Source: GWE2-40-63 sp041664345 (lineage in GTDB: Bacteria; Bacteroidota; Bacteroidia; Bacteroidales; SZUA-534). Taken from it: a stretch of 64,000 nucleotides of DNA. Location: assembly GCA_041664345.1 (NCBI GenBank), contig JBAYKX010000013.1:39600-103599 (forward strand), read 5' to 3'. A program made the translations under genes and the position numbers. The first letter of the stretch is position 1. Each line of letters starts with the position of its first letter. A model generated the notes under the pieces. It had not been told where the DNA came from. It ran no database searches and saw nothing but the letters and a program-made list of their open reading frames with translations. Shown here in pieces: positions 45,436-55,707 of the stretch.

Positions 45436-46674
45436 ATGGACAAGATAACGGAACGTTTTATTCGATACGCTAAGATTGATACCCAATCGAACGATAAGTC
45501 AACTACCTGCCCTAGCACCAACAAACAATACAATTTGGCAAAGGTGCTAAAAGATGAGTTGGAACGGATGGGAGTTAATAAAACTGAATTGGATGGGAAT
45601 GGATATTTGTATGCGTCCATTCCTGCAAATGTCTCGCATAAAGTACCTTCCATTGGTTTTATTTCGCATTTAGATACGAGTCCTGATATGACGGCTGACA
45701 ATGTTAAGCCGATAGTTGTAAAAAAATATTCAGGCAAAGATATCATTCTCAATTTAGAGAAAAACATAGTGCTTTCCCCGGATGAATTTCCTGAATTATA
45801 CCGGTATAAAGGTCAGGATTTAGTGGTAACCGATGGGAATACCTTGTTGGGAGCCGATGATAAAGCAGGTATTGCCGAAATTATGCAGATGGCACAATTT
45901 GTAATGGAGAATCCGGAGTTTAAACACGGGCCTATTAAAATTGCCTTTACTCCTGATGAGGAAATTGGGAGAGGAGCCGATTTATTTAATGTTAAGGGTT
46001 TTGGCGCCGATTTTGCCTATACGTTAGATGGGGGTGGAGTAGGAGAATTGGAATTCGAAAATTTTAATGCAGCTCATGCTAAAATTTCTATCACAGGGAA
46101 AAATGTACATCCCGGTGAGGCAAAGAATAAAATGGTAAATGCCATTTTGTTAGTTAATAGGATAATTGGTGCCATACCCATGTCAGAAACTTCTCGATAT
46201 ACCGAAGGATACCAGGGATTTTATCATGTGTTGCATGGTACTGGAAATGTTGAAGGAGCCGAGGCGGAATTATTAATCCGGGATCACGATACGGACAAGT
46301 TTCATGAGAAAAAACAACGGTTACAAACGGTAGCTGATGAATTAAACCGTGAATATGGAGGGAATTATATAACAATTGAAATAAAAGACCAATATTTCAA
46401 TATGAAAAAAATGGTAGAACCCTATTATCATATTGTTGAAACCGCACGAAAAGCCATGGAATTAGTGGGTATTGAACCCATTATTAAACCCATTCGGGGA
46501 GGAACTGATGGAGCCAAACTATCGTTTATGGGACTGCCCACGCCTAATATTTTTAGCGGAGGCCACAATTTTCACAGCCGGTACGAGTTTGTTCCCGTGC
46601 AAAGCATGGAAAAAGCTACCGAAACGATAATTAAGATTATTGAGCTGTATGCAACTGCTGAAGAAACCAATTAA
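45436..46674 (+). CDS. pepT: Peptidase T (tripeptide aminopeptidase)
   Basis: The 412-residue M20-family enzyme has metal and catalytic motifs HLDTSPDMT, GADDKAGIAE and FTPDEEIGRGA, a histidine in GGHNFHSRYE and an overall length equal to PepT. It removes the N-terminal residue of tripeptides in the cytoplasm. A strong hairpin at 46691-46728 ends the transcript. Confidence 0.95.
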   Translation: MDKITERFIRYAKIDTQSNDKSTTCPSTNKQYNLAKVLKDELERMGVNKTELDGNGYLYASIPANVSHKVPSIGFISHLDTSPDMTADNVKPIVVKKYSGKDIILNLEKNIVLSPDEFPELYRYKGQDLVVTDGNTLLGADDKAGIAEIMQMAQFVMENPEFKHGPIKIAFTPDEEIGRGADLFNVKGFGADFAYTLDGGGVGELEFENFNAAHAKISITGKNVHPGEAKNKMVNAILLVNRIIGAIPMSETSRYTEGYQGFYHVLHGTGNVEGAEAELLIRDHDTDKFHEKKQRLQTVADELNREYGGNYITIEIKDQYFNMKKMVEPYYHIVETARKAMELVGIEPIIKPIRGGTDGAKLSFMGLPTPNIFSGGHNFHSRYEFVPVQSMEKATETIIKIIELYATAEETN

Positions 46675-46690
46675 TTGTTTGGTTATATGA

Positions 46691-46728
46691 AAAAGAGAGG
46701 CTTTCCAATTTTGGAAAGCCTCTCTTTT
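46691..46728. terminator. Bidirectional terminator between pepT and the Oar-like receptor
   Basis: AAAAGAGAGGCTTTCCAA pairs with TTGGAAAGCCTCTCTTTT across a tiny loop; an A-run on the left and a T-run on the right allow termination from both convergent genes. Confidence 0.9.
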
Positions 46729-46745
46729 CAATTTTTTCTATCTGA

Positions 46746-49700
46746 TTAGAAAATATATCTTACACTGATTTGAGCTTGCCAGCGTGAACTTTGCAATCCA
46801 CTATCATCAATTCCCCAAGTATCTTTACCTGCTTTATTTACGTAAGTGTAGGTTGGGTTATTAGTTCCAGTTTCGTATCCCTTAAACTCAAGTAACCGAT
46901 ACGTATTGTAATCGCCTAATCCATAATGCATGCGACCCCAGTCTTTATTTATCATATTTCCTAAATTGAAAACATCTAATGAAATCTGGAAACGGTTTTC
47001 TCTTTCAGGAGCTACTTTAAACTTGAATTCCTGTATTATTTTTAAGTCAAAGATGTTTTCAAAAGGCATGCGCTGTGCGTGTCTTTCAACGGTTTCACCT
47101 CTGTGATCGTTTAAATACTTATTATCAGAAATAAATGCATCTAAATCGGTCCATTGTTGGGCTGCAGAATAAGCAACTGTTCCATCTGTGTTAAGCACAT
47201 CCACTAAATTAATGTCGTTTACATCAACGGGAACATACAAAAGGGTTAAATCGTACCCATCTGTATTATCACCAGCAGGACCTGCTGATGCAGAAACCCC
47301 ATTATCATATCCATAAGAGAAGCGTTCACCTGATTGTCCGTTGTAAAACAAGCTGATGGTAGTATTCGCAAAATCGCTGTAATCTATTTTATAGGAAACA
47401 TTGGCAACTACGCGATGTCCTAAATCATAAACTGAGTAGCCTAAATCGAGGTTGTTGCGACCGTTATTATTGGGTACGCGCCATTGAGATGAGTTTTGTG
47501 AAGATTGACCATCGTTAATTGATTTGGCAACGCCATAATTATAGGCAAAACTTGCAAATATTCCCGATTTCCAGCTTTTATCTAACTGAGCCATAAAGTT
47601 AAAGCTATGGCCTTCGCTGGTGTTGGAACCCAAATAAACTCCGGTGTAACGCCCGGAAGTTCCACTATTTGTATTCACATTGCCTACTATATTCGACCAT
47701 AAAGTTCTTGTATCACCAGTTCCGGATAATACCCGCCCAGTATCTTGAACATATAGGTTTTGATAAGTAACATTATTGACGTTTTTTGTATAGGTAAAAT
47801 CCAGAGTAGCATTAATATCATAAGGCAATTTCTTGTCCACGGCAAAATTGGCTCTAAAAACCTGCGGCATTTTAAAATCTTTGGCAAAAATATCAATTTG
47901 ACCCGATGGATTACCTGTTACTGATGGCTGATTCTCCCAGTCAGAGTTGAAAACCAATTCAGGAGAACCTGCTGTTTGAACAGTCATTCCACCTACGGTC
48001 ATTCCATTGTTGTTATAAGAACCACCTGGCCACACATAAGGAATCCTTGATGTAAATAATCCGGCGCCTCCTCGCAATTGCATCGTTTTATCACCATTAA
48101 CATCCCAGTTAAATCCAACTCTTGGTGAAAATAGGGGCGAAGTATTAGGCATTTGTCCCGTTTTAGCTCCCATAAAGTCAACGTTATATTCGCTCTCTAA
48201 ATAAGGGATAACATTGTCATTAAAATCAGTATTTTCTGCAGGAGTATCTAAATACATTGCTATATCAACCCTAATACCAAAGGTCAGATTCAATTTATCA
48301 GTTGCTTGATAATTATCCTGAGCATAGAACCCTAGTTGCAAGGCACTGAACTCTGCAGCTCCTTTTGATTCATCACCTGTTACGTTATCAACGTTTGAAA
48401 AGCTTCGATCATAGCGAACGGCTGGGTTGCCAACCAAGAAATCGTTGAGGGCTGTATAGGTATAAACCCCAAAATTTTGGCGGATAAATACATTGAACAT
48501 ATCATAGTATTCGTGATGCATTCCCAATGTTATGTTATGGTTTCCAGCATATATATTAAAATTGTCCGTCAAACTGAACACACTTTGTTTTAAGCGGTTT
48601 GCGGTTGAGAATTGCTCGCTACCCAAATTTATTTTTTCGTTTCTAATGGTTATGTATGGGAAATTAGCTCCCATTGGGTCGCGGTCATCATCAACAATTG
48701 TGGCCACAAAGCGCAGTTTGTTGGCAAAACGATTACCAAAAACACTTTTTAATTCAGCCGTTGTGGAATTTGTTTTGGAGGAAAAATCAATTCCTGAGTT
48801 TGAAAAATAGATAGTAGTAGGACTAGAAACGGAAGGACTTATGCTCCTGCCTTTAGAGTATTGATGGCGAATTGAAAATTTATGCTTGGCATTGATATTC
48901 CAGTCCAGTTTAAGGAAGAATTTTTCTGCATCCAGACTAGCTTCGGTACTTTCATAAGTTCCAGCATCATAATTATAATCACTACTCAACATATTTGAAA
49001 GAGAATCAATAGCTGTTTTTCTTGCTGTACCTGTATATTGTGAAAAATCAAATGGTTTTGGAGTTTTGTCACGTTGAACTTCAGCATTGGCATAAAAGAA
49101 TAATTTGTTTTTAATAAGGGGACCACCTACTGAAAGGCCAAAGGTGTTGGATGTAAAATCGTTTAATTTTTTTCTTTCAACGGCTTCATCATCGGTAGGA
49201 GTTTTTCCAGCGAAAGACTGATTTCTAAAATAGTTATAAACGGTTCCTTCAAAGCGATTGGTTCCACTTTTAGTAACTGCATTAATACCTGCTCCGGAAA
49301 AACCACTTTGGCTCACATCGTAGGGTGAAAGTGAGATGGTCAATTGGTCGATAATATCCATACTCATCGGATTCAAACCTATTTGTCCGCCATTGGTTCC
49401 ATTAGATGCTAACCCAAAAACATCATTTTGAACCGCACCATCGATAGTAAATGAGTTATAACGGCTATTTTGTCCAGCAATTTCTAATCCACCATCTTTG
49501 TTAACTTTTGCTTGAGGGGTGATACGGGCAAAATCGCTGATTCCACGACCAATAGTTGGAAGGTTTTCAATTCGTCCTTTTGATAAGGTAGTTTTGGAAC
49601 CTGTTGTATTTCCATCAAAAACTCCTGCTTGATAAGCAACAACTTGTATTTCACCTAACCCAACCGTGTTTTCACTCAGTTGGATGTTAAGTTGAAATAC

Positions 49701-49997
49701 CTGACCCAAGCTCAAAAAGATATCACTGTTTGAGTAGTCTTTGTAACCAACGTAAGAAACTTTAAGGGTATAAGGTCCGCCCGGATTTAAATTGGGCAAG
49801 TTATACATCCCATTAGTATTTGTTATGGTTGTATATTCTGAACCTGTTGCTTCATGGATCAGAATAACTGTTGCACCAGGTAAGCTTTCAGTTTCAGAAC
49901 TGACTTTACCTTTAATTTCGGAGGTTGTTAATTGTGCAAAAGCCGAAAAGCTAAACACAAAAAAACTCAAGATGAGAACGAGTTGTTTTTTTTTCAT
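46746..49997 (-). CDS. Oar-like TonB-dependent receptor with carboxypeptidase-regulatory domain
   Basis: The 1083-residue outer-membrane protein has a signal peptide (to FSAFAQ), a CarboxypepD_reg-like domain (about 25-115), a plug with GRGISDFARITPQAKV and NSRYNSFTIDGAVQNDVF, and a long beta-barrel ending VRYIF with a terminal aromatic residue. This is the Oar/OmpA-related TonB receptor type. It imports or displays unknown ligands; no SusD partner is adjacent. A TACTTTTG -7 box on the minus strand at 50041-50048 suits its promoter. Confidence 0.9.
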   Translation of the reverse strand: MKKKQLVLILSFFVFSFSAFAQLTTSEIKGKVSSETESLPGATVILIHEATGSEYTTITNTNGMYNLPNLNPGGPYTLKVSYVGYKDYSNSDIFLSLGQVFQLNIQLSENTVGLGEIQVVAYQAGVFDGNTTGSKTTLSKGRIENLPTIGRGISDFARITPQAKVNKDGGLEIAGQNSRYNSFTIDGAVQNDVFGLASNGTNGGQIGLNPMSMDIIDQLTISLSPYDVSQSGFSGAGINAVTKSGTNRFEGTVYNYFRNQSFAGKTPTDDEAVERKKLNDFTSNTFGLSVGGPLIKNKLFFYANAEVQRDKTPKPFDFSQYTGTARKTAIDSLSNMLSSDYNYDAGTYESTEASLDAEKFFLKLDWNINAKHKFSIRHQYSKGRSISPSVSSPTTIYFSNSGIDFSSKTNSTTAELKSVFGNRFANKLRFVATIVDDDRDPMGANFPYITIRNEKINLGSEQFSTANRLKQSVFSLTDNFNIYAGNHNITLGMHHEYYDMFNVFIRQNFGVYTYTALNDFLVGNPAVRYDRSFSNVDNVTGDESKGAAEFSALQLGFYAQDNYQATDKLNLTFGIRVDIAMYLDTPAENTDFNDNVIPYLESEYNVDFMGAKTGQMPNTSPLFSPRVGFNWDVNGDKTMQLRGGAGLFTSRIPYVWPGGSYNNNGMTVGGMTVQTAGSPELVFNSDWENQPSVTGNPSGQIDIFAKDFKMPQVFRANFAVDKKLPYDINATLDFTYTKNVNNVTYQNLYVQDTGRVLSGTGDTRTLWSNIVGNVNTNSGTSGRYTGVYLGSNTSEGHSFNFMAQLDKSWKSGIFASFAYNYGVAKSINDGQSSQNSSQWRVPNNNGRNNLDLGYSVYDLGHRVVANVSYKIDYSDFANTTISLFYNGQSGERFSYGYDNGVSASAGPAGDNTDGYDLTLLYVPVDVNDINLVDVLNTDGTVAYSAAQQWTDLDAFISDNKYLNDHRGETVERHAQRMPFENIFDLKIIQEFKFKVAPERENRFQISLDVFNLGNMINKDWGRMHYGLGDYNTYRLLEFKGYETGTNNPTYTYVNKAGKDTWGIDDSGLQSSRWQAQISVRYIF

Positions 49998-50186
49998 AAA
50001 TCAGATTTTAATTAAGTGTTAAATTGTTAGTTTAAGTGTTCAAAAGTAAATTGATTTGCCAATTATAGATTTAATAAAGTATTAACAATTCATTACTTTA
50101 CGGTTAAGAAATAAGATATGGTAAAGGCATTATTTTATTACAAGTGAAGATTAAAAATAGAAAAAATTAAGTAAATCATCATAATA

Positions 50187-50218
50187 AAAAGAGCCCCATA
50201 ATTTTATAAGGCTCTTTT
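50187..50218 (-). terminator. Terminator after the OB-fold/PLD gene
   Basis: AAAAGAGCC (50187-50195) pairs with GGCTCTTTT (50210-50218). Read on the minus strand it is followed by a T-rich stretch and lies 27 bases after the stop of the gene at 50245. Confidence 0.8.
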
Positions 50219-50244
50219 ATGACAAAATAATTTTAGAAAAGCAG

Positions 50245-52773
50245 CTATTCAAAAAGTACTTTTTGATTCCAAACGGCTGTAGGCGCTGTTAACCTGAGAA
50301 TATACATGCCCTGTAATTGTTCTGAAAACGTGTTGTTAATCATATTCTCACCTGCCGTAAGTGTTACCGATTGTTCAAAAACTACTTTTCCGGTAACATC
50401 CAATAACTGTAACAATCCGTTGCTTGCTGAATTCATAAAACACAGAATGGTAAGCTGTCCGCTGGTTGCCGGATTAGGGAATACCTGAAGACGATTATTT
50501 CCGGAAAATTCTACTACACCATTTACTGATACATTGATGTAAATTTTAGCTGTGGCAAATAAATTGGGTGAGGCTTGATAGGCAATTTTGTAGGTTATGG
50601 AATCATCACCAATGAAACTTGTATTTGGCAAGTAGTTTATTACATTCGGATTGCTGAAAGGAATATAGGAATTACCGTTTTTTGCTGCTGTTTCAATACT
50701 TACTGTAACCGGTGCCTGTTTTAAGTCGTTTTCTAATACAAAAGCGGTAACTGTTTGATCAACTCCTGTATTTATACTATCATTGACTGCGGTAGGAGGT
50801 CCAGTTAATTCAAAAAGTACTCCATTGTTCTCCACAAATCGAGCTACAAAATTCTGATAATAAATATTGGCAATGGTTGCATCGTGAACTATAATAGTAT
50901 TTTCATCATTCTCGTTGTCGGCTGCGGCACTCCAGTTGTGCGATCCAGTGAACACTAAAGGATCTGATGCCGGAGCATCCTGATCAACTATCATGTATTT
51001 ATGATGCAAAATCCCATTGCTTACATCATCAAAAGTATAATGGGTACCTAAAGCATCGGAAAGAGTGGTATTTACGGTTGCATTGTTGTTACCCTCAGCA
51101 TTAGTGATAACATTTACTGCCGCTCCGGCTAACTTACGGGCAGCTATGGCATCAGCCATTTCGGTTCGGGTAATAAGCATGGTGGCAATGCTTAAATCAT
51201 TATTGGTTGTATTTATATTTTGCACAATGCGTGAGTTAACTCCATCGGATGGACTGAAATAACTCTCTACCCGTATGCCATTAATTTCATATTCGTGGGG
51301 GGTGTTATTTTGTTTTTTAGATCCAAAGCGTGCTTTTACTGCATCTGGATTACTTCCTGAGGATCCCCACATTTCTTCAAACTCAATTTTATAACCACGG
51401 GCAAGGCTCTGGTCTTGAATGATAATTACCTGATTGGCATCCAGATTGATTTGGCCATCGGTTAAATTGGTAGAACCGGTCCAAACAATGGGTTCATTTG
51501 GATTCGTTGATTCGGTATCAAACAAAATAAATTTATTGTGCATAATTCCAGCTCTTTCATCAATCGAGGGACCAACCAAAACATGAACCGAGGTTCCCAT
51601 CAATTCGTCAATACCAAGGTTTGCTGTGGTTCCGCAACCAATTACCCTTACTGTAAGTCCACGGTTTGCAGCGGCAATTAAGGCATTGCTTACATTACTT
51701 ATTCCCTGATTATTAAAATTATACATGGTCAGGTCAACCGAATATTTTGCCCGGTTGATATAATCAATTAATGTATCGTCAATTGCGGTTGAGATACTAA
51801 GAGCATTCGTTCCACTGGAATATGAATTGTCAACCGGAGTATTAAAATATACCTTAATGTCGCCGGTTGAATTGGAAATGGTTGTAAAAGGTACTATTCC
51901 GGAAAAAGCTGTGTCGCTGCCACTTACTGAAAATGCTTGTACCCATGTAACTTGTCCTGCAGTAGCCCCGGTAATCGAAATTTCGTGAGTTGCAGAATTT
52001 CCTGTACCGGTAATATGGTTTGTTTTTACTAATTCGGCTGTTGCACCATAAAACATCTCGGTGGTTCCTGCTATGTTTGTTTACCAGCTAAAATCAAGAT
52101 CTGTTTTTGTGAATAGGGTATTTGATAAAATGCTGGTTAAATAAATAGTACTGGTTATCTGAATATCGCTAATGGTGCGTGGTAACATCTGATATCCGGC
52201 AGTTGGACTGCTATAATCAAATTGTGATAACAAAGCAGTAATACTCACCGGACCATTTGGTATAGGCTGCCCTACAATATCAGTTTGGCTGCTTTTTACA
52301 TAAATATACCCTGTTTCGTTATTGGAAGTAAACGCGTATTTTTTTTGTGCGAATATTCCACCGGCATCAGTAAATATAGCATTGTTCACTTGCACCAACA
52401 TTCCTTCGTAAGCTTCGGTCAGTTGTGCCGGGGTTAAAACAATAGGTGCTGGCAATGGATTTCCTGATGACCGGACTAGCACGCTGGTCAAAGGATCCAT
52501 TTCTAACAGTTGGTTGTATATTTTGAGCGTTCCGGTAATGGTAACTGAATCGCCCCGGTTCACTCCACTTACAAGTGCACCATAGGCTGCTATTCCGGCG
52601 GTGTTGTCTTGTAAATACCGGATAACCCCCAATTCGGCGCCATTGGTAACAATACCATTAACGGTAACAACAGATCCTGCAGCCATAGCACGAGCTTGCA
52701 GGATGGTAGTTTGGGCATGGGTGAGGGTTGAAATTCCCATAATTACCAATGCGAGAATTAATTTCTTTTTCAT
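50245..52773 (-). pseudogene. Secreted OB-fold/FnIII/phospholipase-D protein with T9SS sorting domain, in-frame stop
   Basis: Read through one TAA (52081-52083), this 842-residue protein has a signal peptide (to LTHAQ) and an OB-fold-like N-domain (about 25-210, DUF5689-like). An FnIII-like segment spans the stop (DFSW, then TNIAGTTEMFYG in the same frame). Two HKD phospholipase-D units follow (HNKFILFD, HHKYMIVD, each followed by TGS-x-N), then an Ig-like domain (TAVNDSINTG, DSITYKI) and a C-terminal T9SS type A sorting domain (VFPNPATSGQ ... GMYILRL). It is probably an extracellular nuclease or phospholipase. Both sides share the same frame, so this is a nonsense change, not an indel. Split genes are possible but the stop lies within a domain. 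Confidence 0.8.
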
Positions 52774-52824
52774 ATATTAATGTTTTGAGTAATAAACATG
52801 TTATAAATTCAGTACAATTTAACA

Positions 52825-55614
52825 TTAGTTAAGTGTAATTTTTAGCGATGCGGTAAATTGTCTTCCTGCACCCATAAAAACCGACGCTGATCGGGCATCA
52901 AATGAATTGTATGGTAGTTGAATATAGGTATCATTGTTTTTAGCATCCGAAATGTACATGGAGTTAAGGAGGTTTAAAACATTGAATTTAATGGCAAAAT
53001 TTGTATTCTTCACAGATTCAATGTTAAAACGGTATCCAGTATGAAAATCAAAGGTAGCGTAGGATGGAATTCTCCAAGATTCAACTGGATTTCCGGCAGC
53101 ATCGGTGCATTGTTCTGGATTGAAATCAGCATAATAACGGTCAAAGAATGTACCACCCCCTTCAACATATAAACCCTTTATTGGCTCATACCTAATACTT
53201 GCACCCACCTGTGTTTGTGCGGCATCGCCCACGTGTATGCCAGTGGCATCAAAACTAAATACATTGGCTGGTTGATTATTATCGGTATAATACATTTGAA
53301 GATTTTCAATTTTTTTGTCCCATTGCCAGTTTCCCAATGACACCAAGCCTTGAAAATCTAAATTTTTTAAAATTTTATAGATAAAATCAAATTCAACACC
53401 GGTATGCAAAGCATCCATTCCAGGAATATCTCCATAGGTATTTTTTTCAGTGCCTGAAATAGGATCATCGTATTTGCCTTGAACTTGGTTGGTTGGCTTA
53501 TTTTTCCATTTAGTGTAATAAGCGTTCAAATTGGCAGTAAACACGCTACTTGTATATGTATATCCAAACTCAATGGCCTGAACTTGTTCATTTTTTGTTA
53601 TTGAATCAGGCAAAAAGTCTGCTGTATATCCTTTGAAATAATATTTGAAATCTCTGGTTTTTGAAAGATAACCTAAATTGAAAAAAACATTATTATTTTC
53701 ATTAATATTATAATTAGCTCCTGTTTTAAAAGTAAAACCTGGTTTGTATTTCCAATCGGATTCCTCATTGCCAAAATAATCTTTCTTTTTATATCCACTA
53801 ACTGATCCAGTAAGATTAACAAAAGCGCTGACTTTTCCAATTTTATATTCTAGCAAGCTGAATAATCCGCCCCAGTTAACAAGGCCGTCATCATAGTAAT
53901 AAACCTTATCTCCTACATGTTTCATTGCAAGGGAGCTGTCAGCATCGTAATCATTTCTCAAATCGAATTTATCAATGGCATAGTCCCCTCCTAATAAATC
54001 AGTTATCTCGCTATAATGCTCGGCTGTGTATGTACGCAAGTCAACACCCCCTGATAATTTTAGCTGATCGGTTAAATCGTATGAAAAGGTTGAGAGTAAG
54101 CCCCACCAAACATGATTGTTGTTGTTTTGAACCAAATAGTTATTGGAATAATACAAGTTATTACTGTAGGTTGTATTGATAGGATATACTTGGCCAAACC
54201 CTGAGTTAGTTGGGCCACTATTTTGGTCATAAATGCTTTGCCAGTTTATTTGTCCTATTTCATCCTCCGAATAAATTCCTGGATTATTTTCATAATCAGC
54301 AGAAGTAATAAGGTTTGTGTTTTTGAGGCTGGTTCGAGGTTGCATGCCACCACCGGTTCCCATTGAAAGGTAAAGTATATTTGTAATCAGCAAACGATCA
54401 TTAACATTCCAGGAATCGCGCAAGCTGAATTGAGGTTTGAAATAGGTGTTTACCATTTCATTCATTACTTCTTTTTTAGCATTTGGATCGTTAATTCGTG
54501 CCGTATAGTCACTATTCCATACATCGGCATCGCGCTTGATATAGCCCCAATGTGCATTGTATCCAATTCCGCCATTATTTATTATTGGAAATTCTTCAGA
54601 CTTAACCCCTTGTTCTTTTGCATAGGTAGTATCATAATCAGCGATTGATTTTTTATAACTACGTTGTTTGTGAGTTTGAGGTGCCCCATAAGCTGTAAGG
54701 CTGGTTAGGTGATTTCCCCACATTTTATCAATTTTAGCATAAAAAAACCAAGCGGTAACATCGGTTTGCTCTACCCAACCATTTCCTTTTTTGAATGCTC
54801 CTGCTGCTGTAAGTGCCCATCCGTTTTTTAATTTGCCAGTAGTTAATCCAAAATTAGTAGTTAGTTTTCCATATCCATCAATACCTTGTTCAATGCTCAA
54901 TTGGCGCTTATTTTCGATTCCTTTCGTAACTATATTCATGGTGCCTCCTACTGAAGGTAATGCCAATCGGGAAGCGCCGAGCCCTCTTTGAACCTGTATA
55001 TTTCGGGTCACGGCATCCAGCCCAAACCAGTTTGACCAATATACCCAACCGTTTTCCATATCATTTACTGGAATTCCATCAAGCATTACTGCAACATTTC
55101 GCTGACTAAAACCACGAATTGTTATGCGAGCATCTCCATCGCCACCTCCTTGCTGAGTTGCATAAACCCCAGGTGTTTTATTTAACAACATAGGAATGTC
55201 TTGTCCTGAAAGGCGCTCCTCTATTTTGGCAGGTAGTATATTAGTAAATGCGACTGGAGTTTCTCGCACTTTTGCAATATCAGCAGTAACTTCCACTTCA
55301 TCTAATAGTACATCGGACGCAAGATTGAAGGTAAGTTTTAATGGGCTATCGGAAACCACAATATCTTGATTGATGGTTGTACATCCTACAAATGAAACCA
55401 CCAAAGTATATTTACCTTTATTTAATTCAATCTGAAAGTTACCATCAAAGTCAGTTACTGTTCCGATTGTTGTGCCTTTAATAATAACGTTGGCACCAAT
55501 AATTGTTTCTTTAGTTTCAAGGTCTTTTACTACACCACTAACAGATTGCTTTTGAGCATAAGTGGAAGAAGTGAAAAGGACAGCAAGAGTGATAAATATA
55601 AAATAGTATTTCAT
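52825..55614 (-). CDS. TonB-dependent receptor, carboxypeptidase-regulatory type
   Basis: The 929-residue outer-membrane receptor has a signal peptide (to TYAQ), a CarboxypepD_reg-like domain with GTVTDFDGNF, a TonB-plug (PVAFTNILPAKIEERLSGQDIPMLL, IRGFSQRNVAVMLDGIPVND) and a barrel ending FTASLKITLN. No SusD gene is adjacent, so it is not a classic glycan system. It lies between two exported proteins, the PLD/OB protein and the lamin-tail protein, and is probably part of the same uptake set. The substrate may be a nucleic-acid or phospholipid product (inference). Confidence 0.9.
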   Translation of the reverse strand: MKYYFIFITLAVLFTSSTYAQKQSVSGVVKDLETKETIIGANVIIKGTTIGTVTDFDGNFQIELNKGKYTLVVSFVGCTTINQDIVVSDSPLKLTFNLASDVLLDEVEVTADIAKVRETPVAFTNILPAKIEERLSGQDIPMLLNKTPGVYATQQGGGDGDARITIRGFSQRNVAVMLDGIPVNDMENGWVYWSNWFGLDAVTRNIQVQRGLGASRLALPSVGGTMNIVTKGIENKRQLSIEQGIDGYGKLTTNFGLTTGKLKNGWALTAAGAFKKGNGWVEQTDVTAWFFYAKIDKMWGNHLTSLTAYGAPQTHKQRSYKKSIADYDTTYAKEQGVKSEEFPIINNGGIGYNAHWGYIKRDADVWNSDYTARINDPNAKKEVMNEMVNTYFKPQFSLRDSWNVNDRLLITNILYLSMGTGGGMQPRTSLKNTNLITSADYENNPGIYSEDEIGQINWQSIYDQNSGPTNSGFGQVYPINTTYSNNLYYSNNYLVQNNNNHVWWGLLSTFSYDLTDQLKLSGGVDLRTYTAEHYSEITDLLGGDYAIDKFDLRNDYDADSSLAMKHVGDKVYYYDDGLVNWGGLFSLLEYKIGKVSAFVNLTGSVSGYKKKDYFGNEESDWKYKPGFTFKTGANYNINENNNVFFNLGYLSKTRDFKYYFKGYTADFLPDSITKNEQVQAIEFGYTYTSSVFTANLNAYYTKWKNKPTNQVQGKYDDPISGTEKNTYGDIPGMDALHTGVEFDFIYKILKNLDFQGLVSLGNWQWDKKIENLQMYYTDNNQPANVFSFDATGIHVGDAAQTQVGASIRYEPIKGLYVEGGGTFFDRYYADFNPEQCTDAAGNPVESWRIPSYATFDFHTGYRFNIESVKNTNFAIKFNVLNLLNSMYISDAKNNDTYIQLPYNSFDARSASVFMGAGRQFTASLKITLN

Positions 55615-55635
55615 GGTCGGAATATTTTAAAATTT

Positions 55636-55682
55636 AAACAGGCAGCTGAATTGAGAAAGTGCTCTTATTCAGCTACCTGTTT
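55636..55682 (-). terminator. Hairpin between lamin-tail gene and TonB receptor
   Basis: AAACAGGCAGCTGAA (55636-55650) pairs with TTCAGCTACCTGTTT (55668-55682) with one mismatch. It lies after the minus-strand stop at 55708 and could end or attenuate that transcript. Confidence 0.65.
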
Positions 55683-55707
55683 TATTGAAAGGATTAATAT
55701 CGTAGAA

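Noticed and set aside
52825..55614. SusC/SusD-type glycan utilisation locus
   Set aside because: No SusD, glycoside hydrolase or SusC-specific features are next to either TonB receptor.
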